64,000 nucleotides of DNA from Candidatus Scalindua sp. GTDB lineage: Bacteria; Planctomycetota; Brocadiia; Brocadiales; Scalinduaceae. The stretch is taken from positions 17,861-81,860 of the forward strand of contig JALDRB010000016.1 in assembly GCA_031316155.1 (NCBI GenBank). The letters run 5' to 3'. The notes under the pieces were generated by a model. It made no database searches and had not been told where the DNA came from. It saw nothing but the letters and a program-made list of their open reading frames with translations. The position numbers were made by a program, and so were the translations under genes. Below, in pieces: positions 37,507-48,680 of the stretch (the first letter of the stretch is position 1; each line of letters opens with the position of its first letter).

Positions 37507-40312
37507 ATGGCAAGGAATATTGACAAACTCATCATTAACAGCCCGCATGAAGAACCCAAACAGTATTGGTTCTACGACAGGGAAAACAGAGATTTTCATA
37601 TAAGAGATGGCAGACGACCGGCCGGTTATGTCATGGCAACACCCAATTCCAGAGCCTTTGACGATCCGGGGATTTTCGTAGAAATTGATCTGGTCAATAA
37701 AATAAGACCAAGAGTGAAAGCATGGCGGGAAGCGGGCTACTCCGGAGTTACCGGAATTACCAAAAGATTATTGGAACATTGGCAAGACCCGGAAGAACGC
37801 AGAGATCGCAGGTTCTTCTTCTGTCAGTTAGAGGCGATTGAAACGCTGATCTGGCTGACGGAAGCGCCAGACGCTGACAAAGTAGGCATCGACATCCGGG
37901 GAGACGGCGGAGGGTTTGAGCGCTGGTGCAGTAAAATGGCAACCGGTTCTGGCAAAACCATCATCATGGCAATGATTATCACCTGGAATTTTTTGAATAA
38001 AGTTACCAATCCCACTGATGCCCGTTTCAGCAAATATGCTTTAGTTGTCGCTCCGGGACTAACCGTAAAGAGCCGCTTACACGTTTTATATCCTGCAAAC
38101 GAAGAAAATTATTACGAAGAATTTAATATTGTGCCTGCTTCTTTGATGGATAAATTACGGCAAGGGAAGATTGTTATCCACAATTGGCACTCCTTAGCCT
38201 GGGACACCCAAGACAAGATTGATGCAAAGATCAAAAAGAAACAACTTCGTTCTGTGGACAAACGCAAGCATAGAGAAATAAGCGGTGAAGCCTACATAAA
38301 ACAAGTATTGGGTGAAATGTCCAGTGCCAGAAACGTCATAGTCCTGAATGATAAAGCTCATCATGCGTGGCGGGTAAACCCGGAGGCTGCGGGGAAATAC
38401 ATCAGGACAGGTTCAGAAAGACAGTGCGGAAGAGGCAACTATCTGGGTGGGAGGATTAGACAGAATTCACAAGCAGAGAGGTATTTTGAGATGTTTCGAT
38501 ATGTCAGCAACACCTTTTTCGCCTTCGGGTAAAAAAGCTGCGGAAGAATCACTGTTCTCATGGATTGTTTCAGACTTTGGATTGAATGATGCCATTGAAT
38601 CTGGTTTAGTAAAAACCCCAAGAGTAGTCGTTCGTGACGATAGTAAAAGAACCAGAGAATTGAAATCAAGGCTTTATCATATTTACATGGATGATGAAGT
38701 AAAAGATGATATCAACCGTAAAGCTGATGAGACAGAACCATTGCCGGATCTGGTTATAAATGCCTATTACTTATTGGGAAAAGATTGGTTGGAAGCGAAA
38801 AAGGAGTGGAAATCTGTCGGTCATAAGGTGCCGCCGGTAATGATAACTGTCGCTAATCGAACAGAAACATCTTCACGAATAAAATATGCTTTTGACCACA
38901 ACCAGGTATTAATCCCTGATTTGTGCAATACTGACAAAACGCTGCAGATTGACAGCAGGGTTTTAGAAATGGCCGAATCAGAAACAGAATCGATAGAAAT
39001 TGAAATTGAGAAAGAAGAAGGCGCGCCCAAGTTGACCAGAAAACAGCAGGCAGAACTGCTGCGACAGACAGTAGATTCGGTTGGAAAAATTGGACAGCCG
39101 GGTGAGCAGATACAAAACGTTATTTCAGTCGGAATGCTTTCAGAAGGCTGGGATGCAAAAACAGTTACTCATATAATGGGTTTACGCGCATTTTCCAGTC
39201 AGTTGCTTTGTGAACAGGTTATTGGCAGAGGTTTAAGACGTGTTTCATACGATACAGGAGAAGACGGACTGTTTGAGGCTGAATATGTAAATATTTTTGG
39301 TGTGCCGTTTACCTTCCTTCCTCATGAAGGTGGAGATGGTCCACCGCCGCCACCGCCACCGCCAAAAACGAAAATAGAGCCTGTTCAGGAAAAATCAGGG
39401 CATGAGATATCCTGGCCGAATATTATCCGAATTGACCATGTTTACAAACCAAAATTGACTTTGAATTGGGATAACGTTCGGAGCCTGGAAATAGATCCTT
39501 ATGAATCTATCACGGAAGCTGAACTGGCGGCAATTATTGCAGGAAAGGCAAACCCAAAAGTTAAAGCGGAAATCGGTTTAGAAAAGATAGCAGAAGACAC
39601 AAGGGTTCAGACTATTGTTTTCAGGATAGCATCTACTATTTACAATTCGGAAAAAAGAGCTGACTGGAAAGGTAGCAAAGAAGTTTTTTTGGTTCAGGTT
39701 GTAAAATTGGTGGAGCAACTTATCGAATCAGACAAAATCCGAATTAAACATGACTTGTTCCATCAGGATAATTCAAAACGAAAGATTCTTATTATTCTAA
39801 ACATGAACAAGATTATTCAGCATATCTGGACAGAAATACGCGCTGAAAATACTCAGAAACTCGCACCAATTTTTGACAGGGAGAAACCAATCCGTTCAAC
39901 TTCTGATCTTAGAACCTGGTACACCAGCAAACCCTGCGAATGGACTGATAAATCACACATTAGTCATTGTGTCTATGATAGTGGCTGGGAAGCAAGTGAG
40001 GCGTACTTTCTGGATAAATCAGATTTGGTCGAATCATTTGTAAAAAATGACCATTTAGGTTTTTACATTCTTTACAATCACAAAGGAGTAATAAGAAAAT
40101 ATTACCCGGACTTTATAATACGATTGACAAATGGTGAATATTTAATCCTTGAAACTAAAGGAGTTGACAATCAACAAAACAAGACTAAACGCGAATTTTT
40201 GAACGAATGGGTAACTGCAGTAAACAATCATGGCGGTTTTGGAAAATGGCATTGGGTTGTATCATTCCACCCCTCTGACATGAAACAGATATTAAAGAAA
40301 TGTTTAGAATGA
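37507..40312 (+). pseudogene. Type III restriction endonuclease (Res), frameshifted and with altered DEAH motif
   Basis: This is about 935 residues over two frames (37507-38532 and 38447-40312). Helicase motif I is MATGSGKTIIMAMI (near 144-150). Motif II reads NDKAHHAWR at 281-289, where the family has NDEAHHA; the catalytic Glu is Lys283 (codon AAA). A frameshift near 38410-38430 is followed by LDRIHKQRGILRCFDMSATP (motif III), EGWDAKTVTHIMGLRAFSS and QVIGRGLRR (motifs V and VI). The C-terminal nuclease has YYPDFIIRLTNGEYLILETK (PD...ExK). A shift of one base and a lost catalytic acid suggest that restriction activity is dead. No Shine-Dalgarno sequence precedes ATG 37507. Confidence 0.88.
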
Positions 40313-40450
40313 ATAAATGCTTGAGTGCATACATAACAAAACGCTCCACTGGTCGGAAAAACACCACCGGAACATGGTACCAATTCTTTCCATGACAAAG
40401 GATGATTAACTGTCCGGTCAATTACACAACAAAAGACGTATCAAGATGTT

Positions 40451-41968
40451 CTATCTTTGAATCACTGATCCTGCAGCTTCAACAATTGCCTTTTTGTCTT
40501 CATCACACAATTTACTGCCTGAATGAATCTTCTCGCTTATGTGAGGCAACTGTTCTGTTACAGCTGACCTGACAGACTGCTCAGCTTCTTCAATCTTTTC
40601 CACCGGCAAATCATCAAAAACCCCTTCTGTTACTGACAGAAGTACTGCAATCTGCTCTGACACCGTGAGAGGCTTGTATTGATCCTGCTTGAGCACCTCA
40701 CGCACACGGCGGCCTCTTTCAAGCGTCTTTCTCGTCTGTTCGTCGAGCCTGGTGCTGAAGCGGGCAAATTTCTCAAGCTCTTCAAACTGAGAATAAGAGA
40801 GTCTCAAATTTCCCGCAACTGCACGGTATACGGGAAGCTGTGTCTTCCCACCCACACGTGACACAGACTTGCCGACGTCCACTGCAGGTAAAATGCCTTT
40901 CTGAAAAAGATCCGGTGAAAGATAAATCTGCCCATCGGTGATCGAGATGATATTCGTGGGAATGTATGCCGCAACATTCTGGGCTTCCGTAGCGACAATG
41001 GGCAGTGCAGTCAATGAGCCTCCTCCAAGTTCTTTTCTCAGATGCGTTGAACGTTCAAGGAGGCGTGAGTGGATATAAAAGACATCTCCGGGAAAAGCTT
41101 CTCTTCCGGGAGGCCGCCTGAGGAGCAGAGAGAGTTCCCTGTACGCTATCGCGTGGTTGGTTAAATCGTCATATACAATCAGCACATCCCTGCCTTTTTC
41201 CATGAAATATTCGGCCATGGTGGTTGCCGCATAGGGAGCAATGAATTTCATCCCCGGTGGATCTTCGCCGGATGTCGACACAACAATGGTGTGTTCCATT
41301 GCTTTGTGCCTGTGCAGATCTTCAATAAGCTTTGCAACTGAAGAGCTCCTCTGACCGATTGCGCAATAGACGCATATCACGTTCTTATCTTTCTGGTTTA
41401 TAATTGCATCCAGGGCGATAGCTGTCTTTCCCGTCTGACGGTCTCCGAGTATAAGCTCCCTCTGTCCTCTTCCGATCGGGATGAGGGCGTCCACTACTTT
41501 CAAGCCTGTCTGAAGCGGTACGGTTACCGGTTCCCGGTCCATAATTGCAGGAGCTTCCCGCTCTATCGGTTTTCTTTCGAGGGTGTGAAATTGACCGGCA
41601 TTATCAAGAGGTCTTGCTGTGGGATCAACAACGCGGCCCAAAAGAGCTTCACCAACAGGCACATCCATTACCTTTCCAATACGGGTCACTGTGCTGCCTG
41701 CCTCTAAATCATCGCTATTGGAAAGCATGACAACTCCAACCTCTTCCGGATCAATATTGAAGACCATGCCATATATATTTCCGGGAAATATGATCAACTC
41801 TTCAGACTTTACTCCCGGTAATCCCTCAATAAGCGCAATGCCCCGTCCTGCGAATTTGACAACCCCGGTTTCATGAGCAGCCGGTTCATAATGGTGTTCC
41901 TGAATAACCCGTTCTAGAGTTGTAAAAGTGTCATCGAGAAAAGAGTTTAACTCATTGCTGTTACTCAA
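40451..41968 (-). CDS. atpA: N-ATPase alpha subunit
   Basis: The 505-residue F1 alpha subunit has the Walker A loop GDRQTGKT at 175-182, the preceding [20 protein letters not shown] segment, and the [20 protein letters not shown] region. The alpha signature near the C-terminal third is intact ([19 protein letters not shown]). With beta it forms the catalytic hexamer; alpha sites are non-catalytic. It follows atpF after a family A repeat (about 217 bases apart) and is cut off from atpG by the foreign block. ATG 41968 has a GGGAG-like sequence upstream. Confidence 0.96.
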   Translation of the reverse strand: MSNSNELNSFLDDTFTTLERVIQEHHYEPAAHETGVVKFAGRGIALIEGLPGVKSEELIIFPGNIYGMVFNIDPEEVGVVMLSNSDDLEAGSTVTRIGKVMDVPVGEALLGRVVDPTARPLDNAGQFHTLERKPIEREAPAIMDREPVTVPLQTGLKVVDALIPIGRGQRELILGDRQTGKTAIALDAIINQKDKNVICVYCAIGQRSSSVAKLIEDLHRHKAMEHTIVVSTSGEDPPGMKFIAPYAATTMAEYFMEKGRDVLIVYDDLTNHAIAYRELSLLLRRPPGREAFPGDVFYIHSRLLERSTHLRKELGGGSLTALPIVATEAQNVAAYIPTNIISITDGQIYLSPDLFQKGILPAVDVGKSVSRVGGKTQLPVYRAVAGNLRLSYSQFEELEKFARFSTRLDEQTRKTLERGRRVREVLKQDQYKPLTVSEQIAVLLSVTEGVFDDLPVEKIEEAEQSVRSAVTEQLPHISEKIHSGSKLCDEDKKAIVEAAGSVIQR

Positions 41969-42001
41969 TCTTGCGCTCCCTTATTCGGTGGTCATGTAAA
42001 A

Positions 42002-42138
42002 TATACTCATCTTATAATGGTTTTCGGATATAATCCGAGATAAAATTGAGCGAGTATAACTGCAACAAAGATTTGGTTTCCAGCCTGCATGCGCAGGAAA
42101 AACGGCTAGCCAGATAAAACCAAATCGGTTTTAGTATA
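42002..42138 (+). repeat. Family A MITE-like element, copy 5, inside the N-ATPase operon
   Basis: It starts TATACTCATCTTATAATGG and ends GGTTTTAGTATA. The CCTGCCTGTGCGT hairpin of the other copies is missing here and CCTGCATGCGCAGG appears instead. It lies between atpF and atpA, so it would be transcribed antisense to its own orientation within the operon message. Confidence 0.85.
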
Positions 42139-42185
42139 TCCGGCTTTCTGACAGGCTGCCGCTTCTGTTTCCTGCTGAAGACTCT

Positions 42186-42959
42186 TCAACGTTTTATTCT
42201 CCCCGAATCAGCTTTAATCGCCTTGTCAAAATCCTTCTCCAGTGAAGTGAGATAATTCTCAAGATTCCACCCGATTACATAATCCTTTTCCCTGAGTTCT
42301 ATCCCGCAGAGAATATCTTTCGATACAATAAATGTAACATCCTTGTTTTCAGCCGCAAGCTCACGTACTGCCTGTAGTATTGAATCCCGCTGCTCCTCTG
42401 GTAATTCAAAGGATGTTGCAATAGTAATTCCTGTTGCTGAGTCCCGCAGGGCCTGTGTAATCTTTTCACCATTTGCCCCATTGACTTCTTTGATCTTTTT
42501 TAGAAAGAGGTTAACTATGTGTTGCTCTATATCGCTTGCAGCAAGATCGGCAAGGGCCTGTCTGGTTATTGCGTAAACCTGATCAATTACCCGTTTCCTG
42601 AGATCCCTCAGAAACACGTCCCTCTCCTGCATAATCGATTCACTCCAACGTGTCTTAATATCTTCAATCTCCTGACGAGACTTTTCGAGAAGCTGTTTTT
42701 TCTGAGACTCGGTATCTTCCTTCATCCGGGCATGCATCTCTGCCCGCTGCAACTCGAAATCTTCATTCTTCTTCAGGTACATGTTTTTTTCTTCTTCAGC
42801 AGCAAGGCGTTTCTGTTCTACTTCCTGAATTCGTGCAGAGATCTTCTCTTCCCTTTTGTCTATTGCCTTGATTATGGGGCCGTAGAGAAAACGCTTGAGC
42901 AGGAAAACAAGAATCAGGAAATTAACAATCTGGGCACATACCGTAAACCAGTCAATCAC
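42186..42959 (-). CDS. atpF: N-ATPase b subunit (long form)
   Basis: The 257-residue peripheral stalk protein has a single N-terminal membrane helix (VNFLILVFLLKRFLYGPII). A long charged coiled coil follows (KREEKISARIQEVEQKRLAA through SRQEIEDIKTRWSESIMQ). The C-terminal part includes DVTFIVSKDILCGIELREKD and IGWNLENYLTSLEKDFDKAI. It is about 90-100 residues longer than ordinary b subunits. N-ATPase operons lack a delta gene (atpH), and none is found here; the C-terminal part, which resembles the end of delta, presumably replaces it. It begins 3 bases after atpE. Confidence 0.9.
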   Translation of the reverse strand: MIDWFTVCAQIVNFLILVFLLKRFLYGPIIKAIDKREEKISARIQEVEQKRLAAEEEKNMYLKKNEDFELQRAEMHARMKEDTESQKKQLLEKSRQEIEDIKTRWSESIMQERDVFLRDLRKRVIDQVYAITRQALADLAASDIEQHIVNLFLKKIKEVNGANGEKITQALRDSATGITIATSFELPEEQRDSILQAVRELAAENKDVTFIVSKDILCGIELREKDYVIGWNLENYLTSLEKDFDKAIKADSGRIKR

Positions 42960-42962
42960 GAA

Positions 42963-43247
42963 TCATCCCCCGACATTTTTAATAAAATGGTTCCAGAAGG
43001 GATTGGCAAAGAGCAGAATCATTGACACGACAAAGCAGTATATTGCCGTAGACTCAACCATTGCCAGTCCCACAAAAAGTGTCCTCGTTATTGTGTTTGC
43101 ATCATCATGCTGCTGTGCAATGGAGTGCAGGGCCTGGGAGACCGCGCGGCCTTCACCAAGGGCCGGCCCGATTGAACCCACAGCTATAGTAATACCCGCA
43201 GTAATAATTGAAGCAATGCCTATTAAACCTGGCGTATCCATGATCAA
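42963..43247 (-). CDS. atpE: N-ATPase c subunit with Na+-binding residues
   Basis: The 94-residue rotor-ring subunit has two membrane helices. Helix one contains SIGPALGEGRAVSQAL with Glu32. Helix two contains LAMVESTAIYCFVVSM with Glu65, Ser66, Thr67 and Tyr70. These occupy the positions of the Na+ ligands of Ilyobacter tartaricus c (Gln32, Glu65, Ser66, with Thr67 and Tyr70 assisting); here the Gln is a Glu, giving two carboxylates as known for N-ATPases. This predicts Na+ rather than H+ coupling. A CCTCC-complement Shine-Dalgarno sequence precedes the start. Confidence 0.95.
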   Translation of the reverse strand: MIMDTPGLIGIASIITAGITIAVGSIGPALGEGRAVSQALHSIAQQHDDANTITRTLFVGLAMVESTAIYCFVVSMILLFANPFWNHFIKNVGG

Positions 43248-43299
43248 TTTCCTCCTTTTACTATTTTTATCAAATGTTCATACATATATAACTTCTCGT

Positions 43300-43995
43300 T
43301 CAATGTTCCGCATCCTTTGTCACCTTCTTATTGTGTGCCTGTATCGCAGAGGCAATGTACACCATTGTCAGTACAGCAAAAATATATGCCTGTACCAGTC
43401 CCGTAATCAGACCGAAAGCCTGCATAATAACCGGGAAAAACAGTGGGGTTATTGAAAGCAGAATTCCCGCTATCATAGAGCCGCTCATAATGTTACCGAA
43501 AAGCCTTACTGCAAGCGCGAGCGTGCGTGAAATTTCCCCGATAATATTGAACGGCAGCATGAAGAATGTAGGTTTGATATATGAACGGAAATACTCTTTC
43601 AAACCGCCTTCCATAATGCCGAACAGAGGGGTCGCAAAAAAAACACAAACGGCAAGTGCTACGGTGGTGGACAGTGAGCCTGTAGGCGCCTGGTACCATG
43701 GTACAACTGTCAAGAGATTTGAAACAGCAATAAATATAAACAGGGTTCCTACAAATGGCAGGTATCGGTATGTTTCACGGTGGCTGATAGCCTTTATCTG
43801 GCCATGAATCCACGTAACAAGAATTTCAAGGATATTCTGCCAGCGTGAGATTTTTGTTTTAGTGGAAAGCTTTCTGGTTACTATCCACGAGCCGATTGTT
43901 AAAAAGGCCATGATTGCCCATGTAAAGACTATTGTCGCATTTAGCGTGAATAGTCCCCACTGCCGGAATATGATTAAGTCAGGGCTGATTTTCAA
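43300..43995 (-). CDS. atpB: N-ATPase a subunit
   Basis: The 231-residue membrane stator has about five to six helices. The essential arginine is Arg164 in TLALAVRLFGNIMSGSMI, and a second conserved segment is GLITGLVQAYIFAVLTMVYI near the C-terminus. It forms the two half-channels opposite the c ring. It lies between a family B repeat (upstream, toward atpR) and atpE. No clear Shine-Dalgarno sequence is seen in front of ATG 43995 because the upstream sequence is repeat-derived. Confidence 0.94.
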   Translation of the reverse strand: MKISPDLIIFRQWGLFTLNATIVFTWAIMAFLTIGSWIVTRKLSTKTKISRWQNILEILVTWIHGQIKAISHRETYRYLPFVGTLFIFIAVSNLLTVVPWYQAPTGSLSTTVALAVCVFFATPLFGIMEGGLKEYFRSYIKPTFFMLPFNIIGEISRTLALAVRLFGNIMSGSMIAGILLSITPLFFPVIMQAFGLITGLVQAYIFAVLTMVYIASAIQAHNKKVTKDAEH

Positions 43996-44074
43996 TAGTT
44001 AATCTCTCTCTCGTCAATGTGGCTCACATAAAATATCAAATGCGGCGGAGCCGCCCGCACCCTATTAAAATGAA

Positions 44075-44345
44075 TAGCTTTCAATGTTAACAAAATTATT
44101 GTTGGGTAAGCACCAAATAATAAATTCCAAATAACAAACAAGTCACAATAAACAAATACTAAATTCCAAACAGACTGGTTTGAGCATTTCTGGCTGCCGA
44201 CAGGCAGGCAAACACTGGAATTTGTAATTTGTAATTTGTTTGTTTTTTGTGATTTGAGATTTGTAATTTTATAACTCCTGTTTGGTTCTGGCTCGCCCAT
44301 GTTACGCATAATAAATGTGCAAAGATTTTGTCGAAGGCCTAACTT
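44075..44345 (+). repeat. Family B element, short form (B3), inside the N-ATPase operon
   Basis: It contains GGTAAGCACCAAATAATAAA, CAAATAACAAACAAGTCACA, the short inter-arm spacer with CTGCCGACAGGCAGGCAAAC, then GAATTTGTAATTTGTAATTTG and TTGGTTCTGGCTCGCCCATG, and ends in TTACGCATAATAAATGTGC and AAGGCCTAACTTGACC. It fills the gap between atpR and atpB and its last bases reach the end of atpR. Confidence 0.8.
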
Positions 44346-44638
44346 GACCTGAAAGTATTTTTCCAGGGCCTCAGCTTGTGTGTCATTGCGTACTTCACCA
44401 CAAGAAATCCCAGCAGGCATACGGCTAGACGCTCCCAACTGTTATTCATCACAAGATAGAAAACAGATAGTGTTATTGCCATTCTGATATAAAAGCTTCC
44501 TATACTCAGAAGAGCAGGTCTTTGTGAAGATGGCAGCGCTTTTACTGTCCACCAGAGCCCGATGTGATAGAGTAAACTCACAAAGATACCTGCAAAAAAG
44601 GGCGTCACGAAAGAAAATATTTCAGAAGTGAATTTCAT
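44339..44638 (-). CDS. atpR: N-ATPase accessory membrane subunit AtpR
   Basis: The 99-residue membrane protein has about three hydrophobic segments (FFAGIFVSLLYHIGLWWTV, FYIRMAITLSVFYLVMNNS, LAVCLLGFLVVKYAM). Position between atpQ and atpB and size match AtpR of N-ATPase operons, a membrane protein proposed to help assemble or ion-load the c ring. Its polar residue in the second helix (Arg in YIRMAI) fits the family. The last residues (PWKNTFRSS) overlap the edge of repeat B3, so the C-terminus may have been altered by the insertion. Confidence 0.82.
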   Translation of the reverse strand: MKFTSEIFSFVTPFFAGIFVSLLYHIGLWWTVKALPSSQRPALLSIGSFYIRMAITLSVFYLVMNNSWERLAVCLLGFLVVKYAMTHKLRPWKNTFRSS

Positions 44639-44663
44639 TTTGTCTCCATGTTATTTAACCGTC

Positions 44664-44939
44664 TCATTCACCCCTGCTCTGTTTCTTTACCCAGTACCAG
44701 GCATTCCAGCATCCTGTAATCACACCCGTAATAAGAAGCATAAGCGTCCAGGAGTATTTTGAAGGCCATCTGGCGTCGATCCAGATTCCGAGTCCGAGAA
44801 ATAGTAACATGGGAATTGCCACGGACCAACCCACAAGACCGAACATGCCGAGCCCGAACAAGACTCCTTTGTCTTTATCGGCCCGAGCCTTCATTTTTCT
44901 GGCCTCTTTTTTTTCAATTTTTCTGCTCAGTTCTCCCAA
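44664..44939 (-). CDS. atpQ: N-ATPase accessory membrane subunit AtpQ (AtpI-like)
   Basis: The 91-residue protein has a lysine-rich N-terminus (KIEKKEARKMKARADKDKG) and two membrane helices (VLFGLGMFGLVGWSVAIPML and SWTLMLLITGVITGCWNAWY) joined by a GLGIWIDARWPS loop. This matches the AtpI/AtpQ type, which assists c-ring assembly or Mg2+/Ca2+ handling. It lies between atpC and atpR, as in other N-ATPase operons. Confidence 0.84.
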   Translation of the reverse strand: MGELSRKIEKKEARKMKARADKDKGVLFGLGMFGLVGWSVAIPMLLFLGLGIWIDARWPSKYSWTLMLLITGVITGCWNAWYWVKKQSRGE

Positions 44940-44983
44940 TTGTCATTCTCCTCCTTAGTACCGGGTTATTTTTGACCCAGCCC

Positions 44984-46755
<1,772 letters not shown>

Positions 46756-46865
46756 TTAGATTTAAGGAGTGTACGGTAAACTAATTAAACAAATTTTTTT
46801 CTTATTTGTCTGATTTTTATGTTATGACTATCTAACTCATACTCTTATAACACGTAAGTTAATTT

Positions 46866-46894
46866 AACATAAAATACGAAAAGTGTCGAGTCAA
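46866..46894 (-). promoter_or_regulatory. Candidate sigma-70-type promoter for the N-ATPase operon
   Basis: On the - strand TTGACT (46894-46889) and TATGTT (46871-46866) are separated by 17 bases and face atpD, whose start is at 46752. The leader would be about 105 bases long. No other good match was noticed between atpD and the divergent mlaE gene. The remainder of 46753-47116 shows nothing further. Confidence 0.45.
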
Positions 46895-47116
46895 ATTCGA
46901 TTACTCTATTTTCTGTCATAGATGATAAGGTATTTTTCTTTTAAGGCTGTGGAAAATGTGATATAGTTCACGAAATCATTCTTGGTGCGATTGACATTAA
47001 TTTTCTCTTAAAAGGCATATATATAAAAGTCATAGTTCCCGGCTTAACAAGTTTAATTTTTGACATGTTATCTAAAATCAGCCGGGAAATGTACCGGGGA
47101 ACATTTCAGACATCTA

Positions 47117-47899
47117 ATGATTCAAATTCTTACCCTATTGAGAATAATTGGGGCTTTTGTTATCTTTGTAATCAGAGAAACAGGAAGGATGGGAATATTT
47201 CTCGCTGAAGCTATCTTCTGGATTCCATTCCCACCTTATTTGTTTGGAAGAGTTGTCAGGCAGATTAATTTTATCGGAGTGAAAACAACACTCGTAATCC
47301 TGCTGACCGGCACCTTTACCGGGATGGTTCTTGCTCTGCAGATCTATTTCACCTTATCCAAATTTGGCGCTGAATCCAGGCTGGGCCCAATAGTCGCCTT
47401 GTCACTTATCAAGGAATTAGGACCGGTTATTTGTGCTTTGATGGTTACCGGGCGCGCAGGTTCTGCTTTGGCAGCGGAGATCGGTATAATGAGAATAACC
47501 GAGCAGATTGACGCCCTGGATACGATGGCGCTCAATCCATATAAATACCTCATAATCCCTAATCTTATTGCAGGTGTAATATCACTCCCACTCTTAAATT
47601 TTATTTTTGTCTTTGTAGGAGTCTGGGGTGGATATAGTGTAGGTGTAGGGATCATGGGCTTATCTTCAGGGACCTATTTTGGAAATATCAGAGATTTTGT
47701 TACTGGTGCAGATATCCTTGAAGGTTTATATAAATCCTTAAGTTTTGGAATGCTCATAACATGGATAAGCTGTTACAAAGGATATTTTACCGGATACGGA
47801 GCAGAAGGCGTAAGCAAGTCAACAACACAGGCTGTTGTCCTCTCTTCTGTCACCATATTGATATGGAATTATTTTCTCACGTCTATTCTTGTTGCTTAA
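47117..47899 (+). CDS. mlaE: MlaE-type lipid ABC permease (second system)
   Basis: The start is set at ATG 47117, giving 260 residues, the usual MlaE length without STAS. Five to six membrane helices are visible, with TTLVILLTGTFTGMVLALQI, then LIKELGPVICALMVTGRAGS and AALAAEIGIMRITEQIDALD-type conserved cytoplasmic segment (here ALAAEIGIMRITEQIDALDT). Unlike the permease at 23880 it has no STAS domain, and no separate MlaB is seen nearby. It heads a compact E-F-D-C operon divergent from the N-ATPase genes. Confidence 0.93.
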   Translation: MIQILTLLRIIGAFVIFVIRETGRMGIFLAEAIFWIPFPPYLFGRVVRQINFIGVKTTLVILLTGTFTGMVLALQIYFTLSKFGAESRLGPIVALSLIKELGPVICALMVTGRAGSALAAEIGIMRITEQIDALDTMALNPYKYLIIPNLIAGVISLPLLNFIFVFVGVWGGYSVGVGIMGLSSGTYFGNIRDFVTGADILEGLYKSLSFGMLITWISCYKGYFTGYGAEGVSKSTTQAVVLSSVTILIWNYFLTSILVA

Positions 47900-47900
47900 G

Positions 47901-48647
47901 ATGATTGAAGTAATAAATCTACGTAAGAGTTTTAACGGGCAGGAAATTCTCCACGGTGTTAACCTGAAGGTAAATGACGGGCAATCTCTTGCTTTGATAG
48001 GAGGCAGCGGAAGGGGGAAATCAGTGCTGTTAAAACACATAATTGGTCTGCTTAAACCGGATAGTGGTAAGATATTAATTGATAATGAGGATATCAGTAA
48101 ACTCAGAGGGAGAAAACTGAAACGATTAAAAGAACGATTTGGTATGGTCTTTCAGGGAGGAGCCCTCTTTGATTCACTTACGGTCTTTGAAAATATAGCC
48201 TTTCCACTCAGAGAGAAAACAAGAATGAGGGCTTCACAAATCCGGAAAACGGTATCTGAAGAGTTGGCCGAGGTAGGTTTATCAGGTGCGGAAAACAAGT
48301 ATCCGGCCGAAATAAGCGGGGGCATGAAAAAAAGGGTAGCGCTGGCCAGGTGCCTGGTTATGAGCCCTGAGATAATCCTGTTTGATGAACCGACAACAGG
48401 CCTTGACCCCTTAATTGGTAAAGCGATTCATACTATGATAAGATCATGCCAGAAGAGTTATAAATTTACCTCAATCATGGTAACGCATGAAATACCTGAT
48501 ATCTTTTCTATGGTAGACCGGGTTGCCATGTTATATAATGGTGTTATTCATGCGGAAGGTACTCCGGAGGAAATACAGACTTCAAAAGACCCTGTTATAC
48601 ATCAGTTTATCCACGGGGAGTTGGAAGGCCCCATATCTATAAACTAA
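47901..48647 (+). CDS. mlaF: MlaF-type lipid ABC transporter ATP-binding protein (second system)
   Basis: The 248-residue protein starts at ATG 47901, directly after the mlaE stop. Walker A is GGSGRGKS at 34-41, the signature is EISGGMKKRVALARCLVM near 137-154, and Walker B is IILFDEPTTGLDPLI. The switch region is MVTHEIPDIFSMVDRVAML. It energises MlaE. It is tightly packed with mlaE and mlaD, in contrast to the repeat-split first operon. Confidence 0.94.
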   Translation: MIEVINLRKSFNGQEILHGVNLKVNDGQSLALIGGSGRGKSVLLKHIIGLLKPDSGKILIDNEDISKLRGRKLKRLKERFGMVFQGGALFDSLTVFENIAFPLREKTRMRASQIRKTVSEELAEVGLSGAENKYPAEISGGMKKRVALARCLVMSPEIILFDEPTTGLDPLIGKAIHTMIRSCQKSYKFTSIMVTHEIPDIFSMVDRVAMLYNGVIHAEGTPEEIQTSKDPVIHQFIHGELEGPISIN

Positions 48648-48680
48648 ATAACGTAATGAGAGATCTGAAAGAGAAAAATT

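Noticed and set aside
42519..43025. 168-codon + strand open frame opposite atpF/atpE
   Set aside because: It is the mirror of strongly conserved coding sequence and its composition follows that of the opposite strand.
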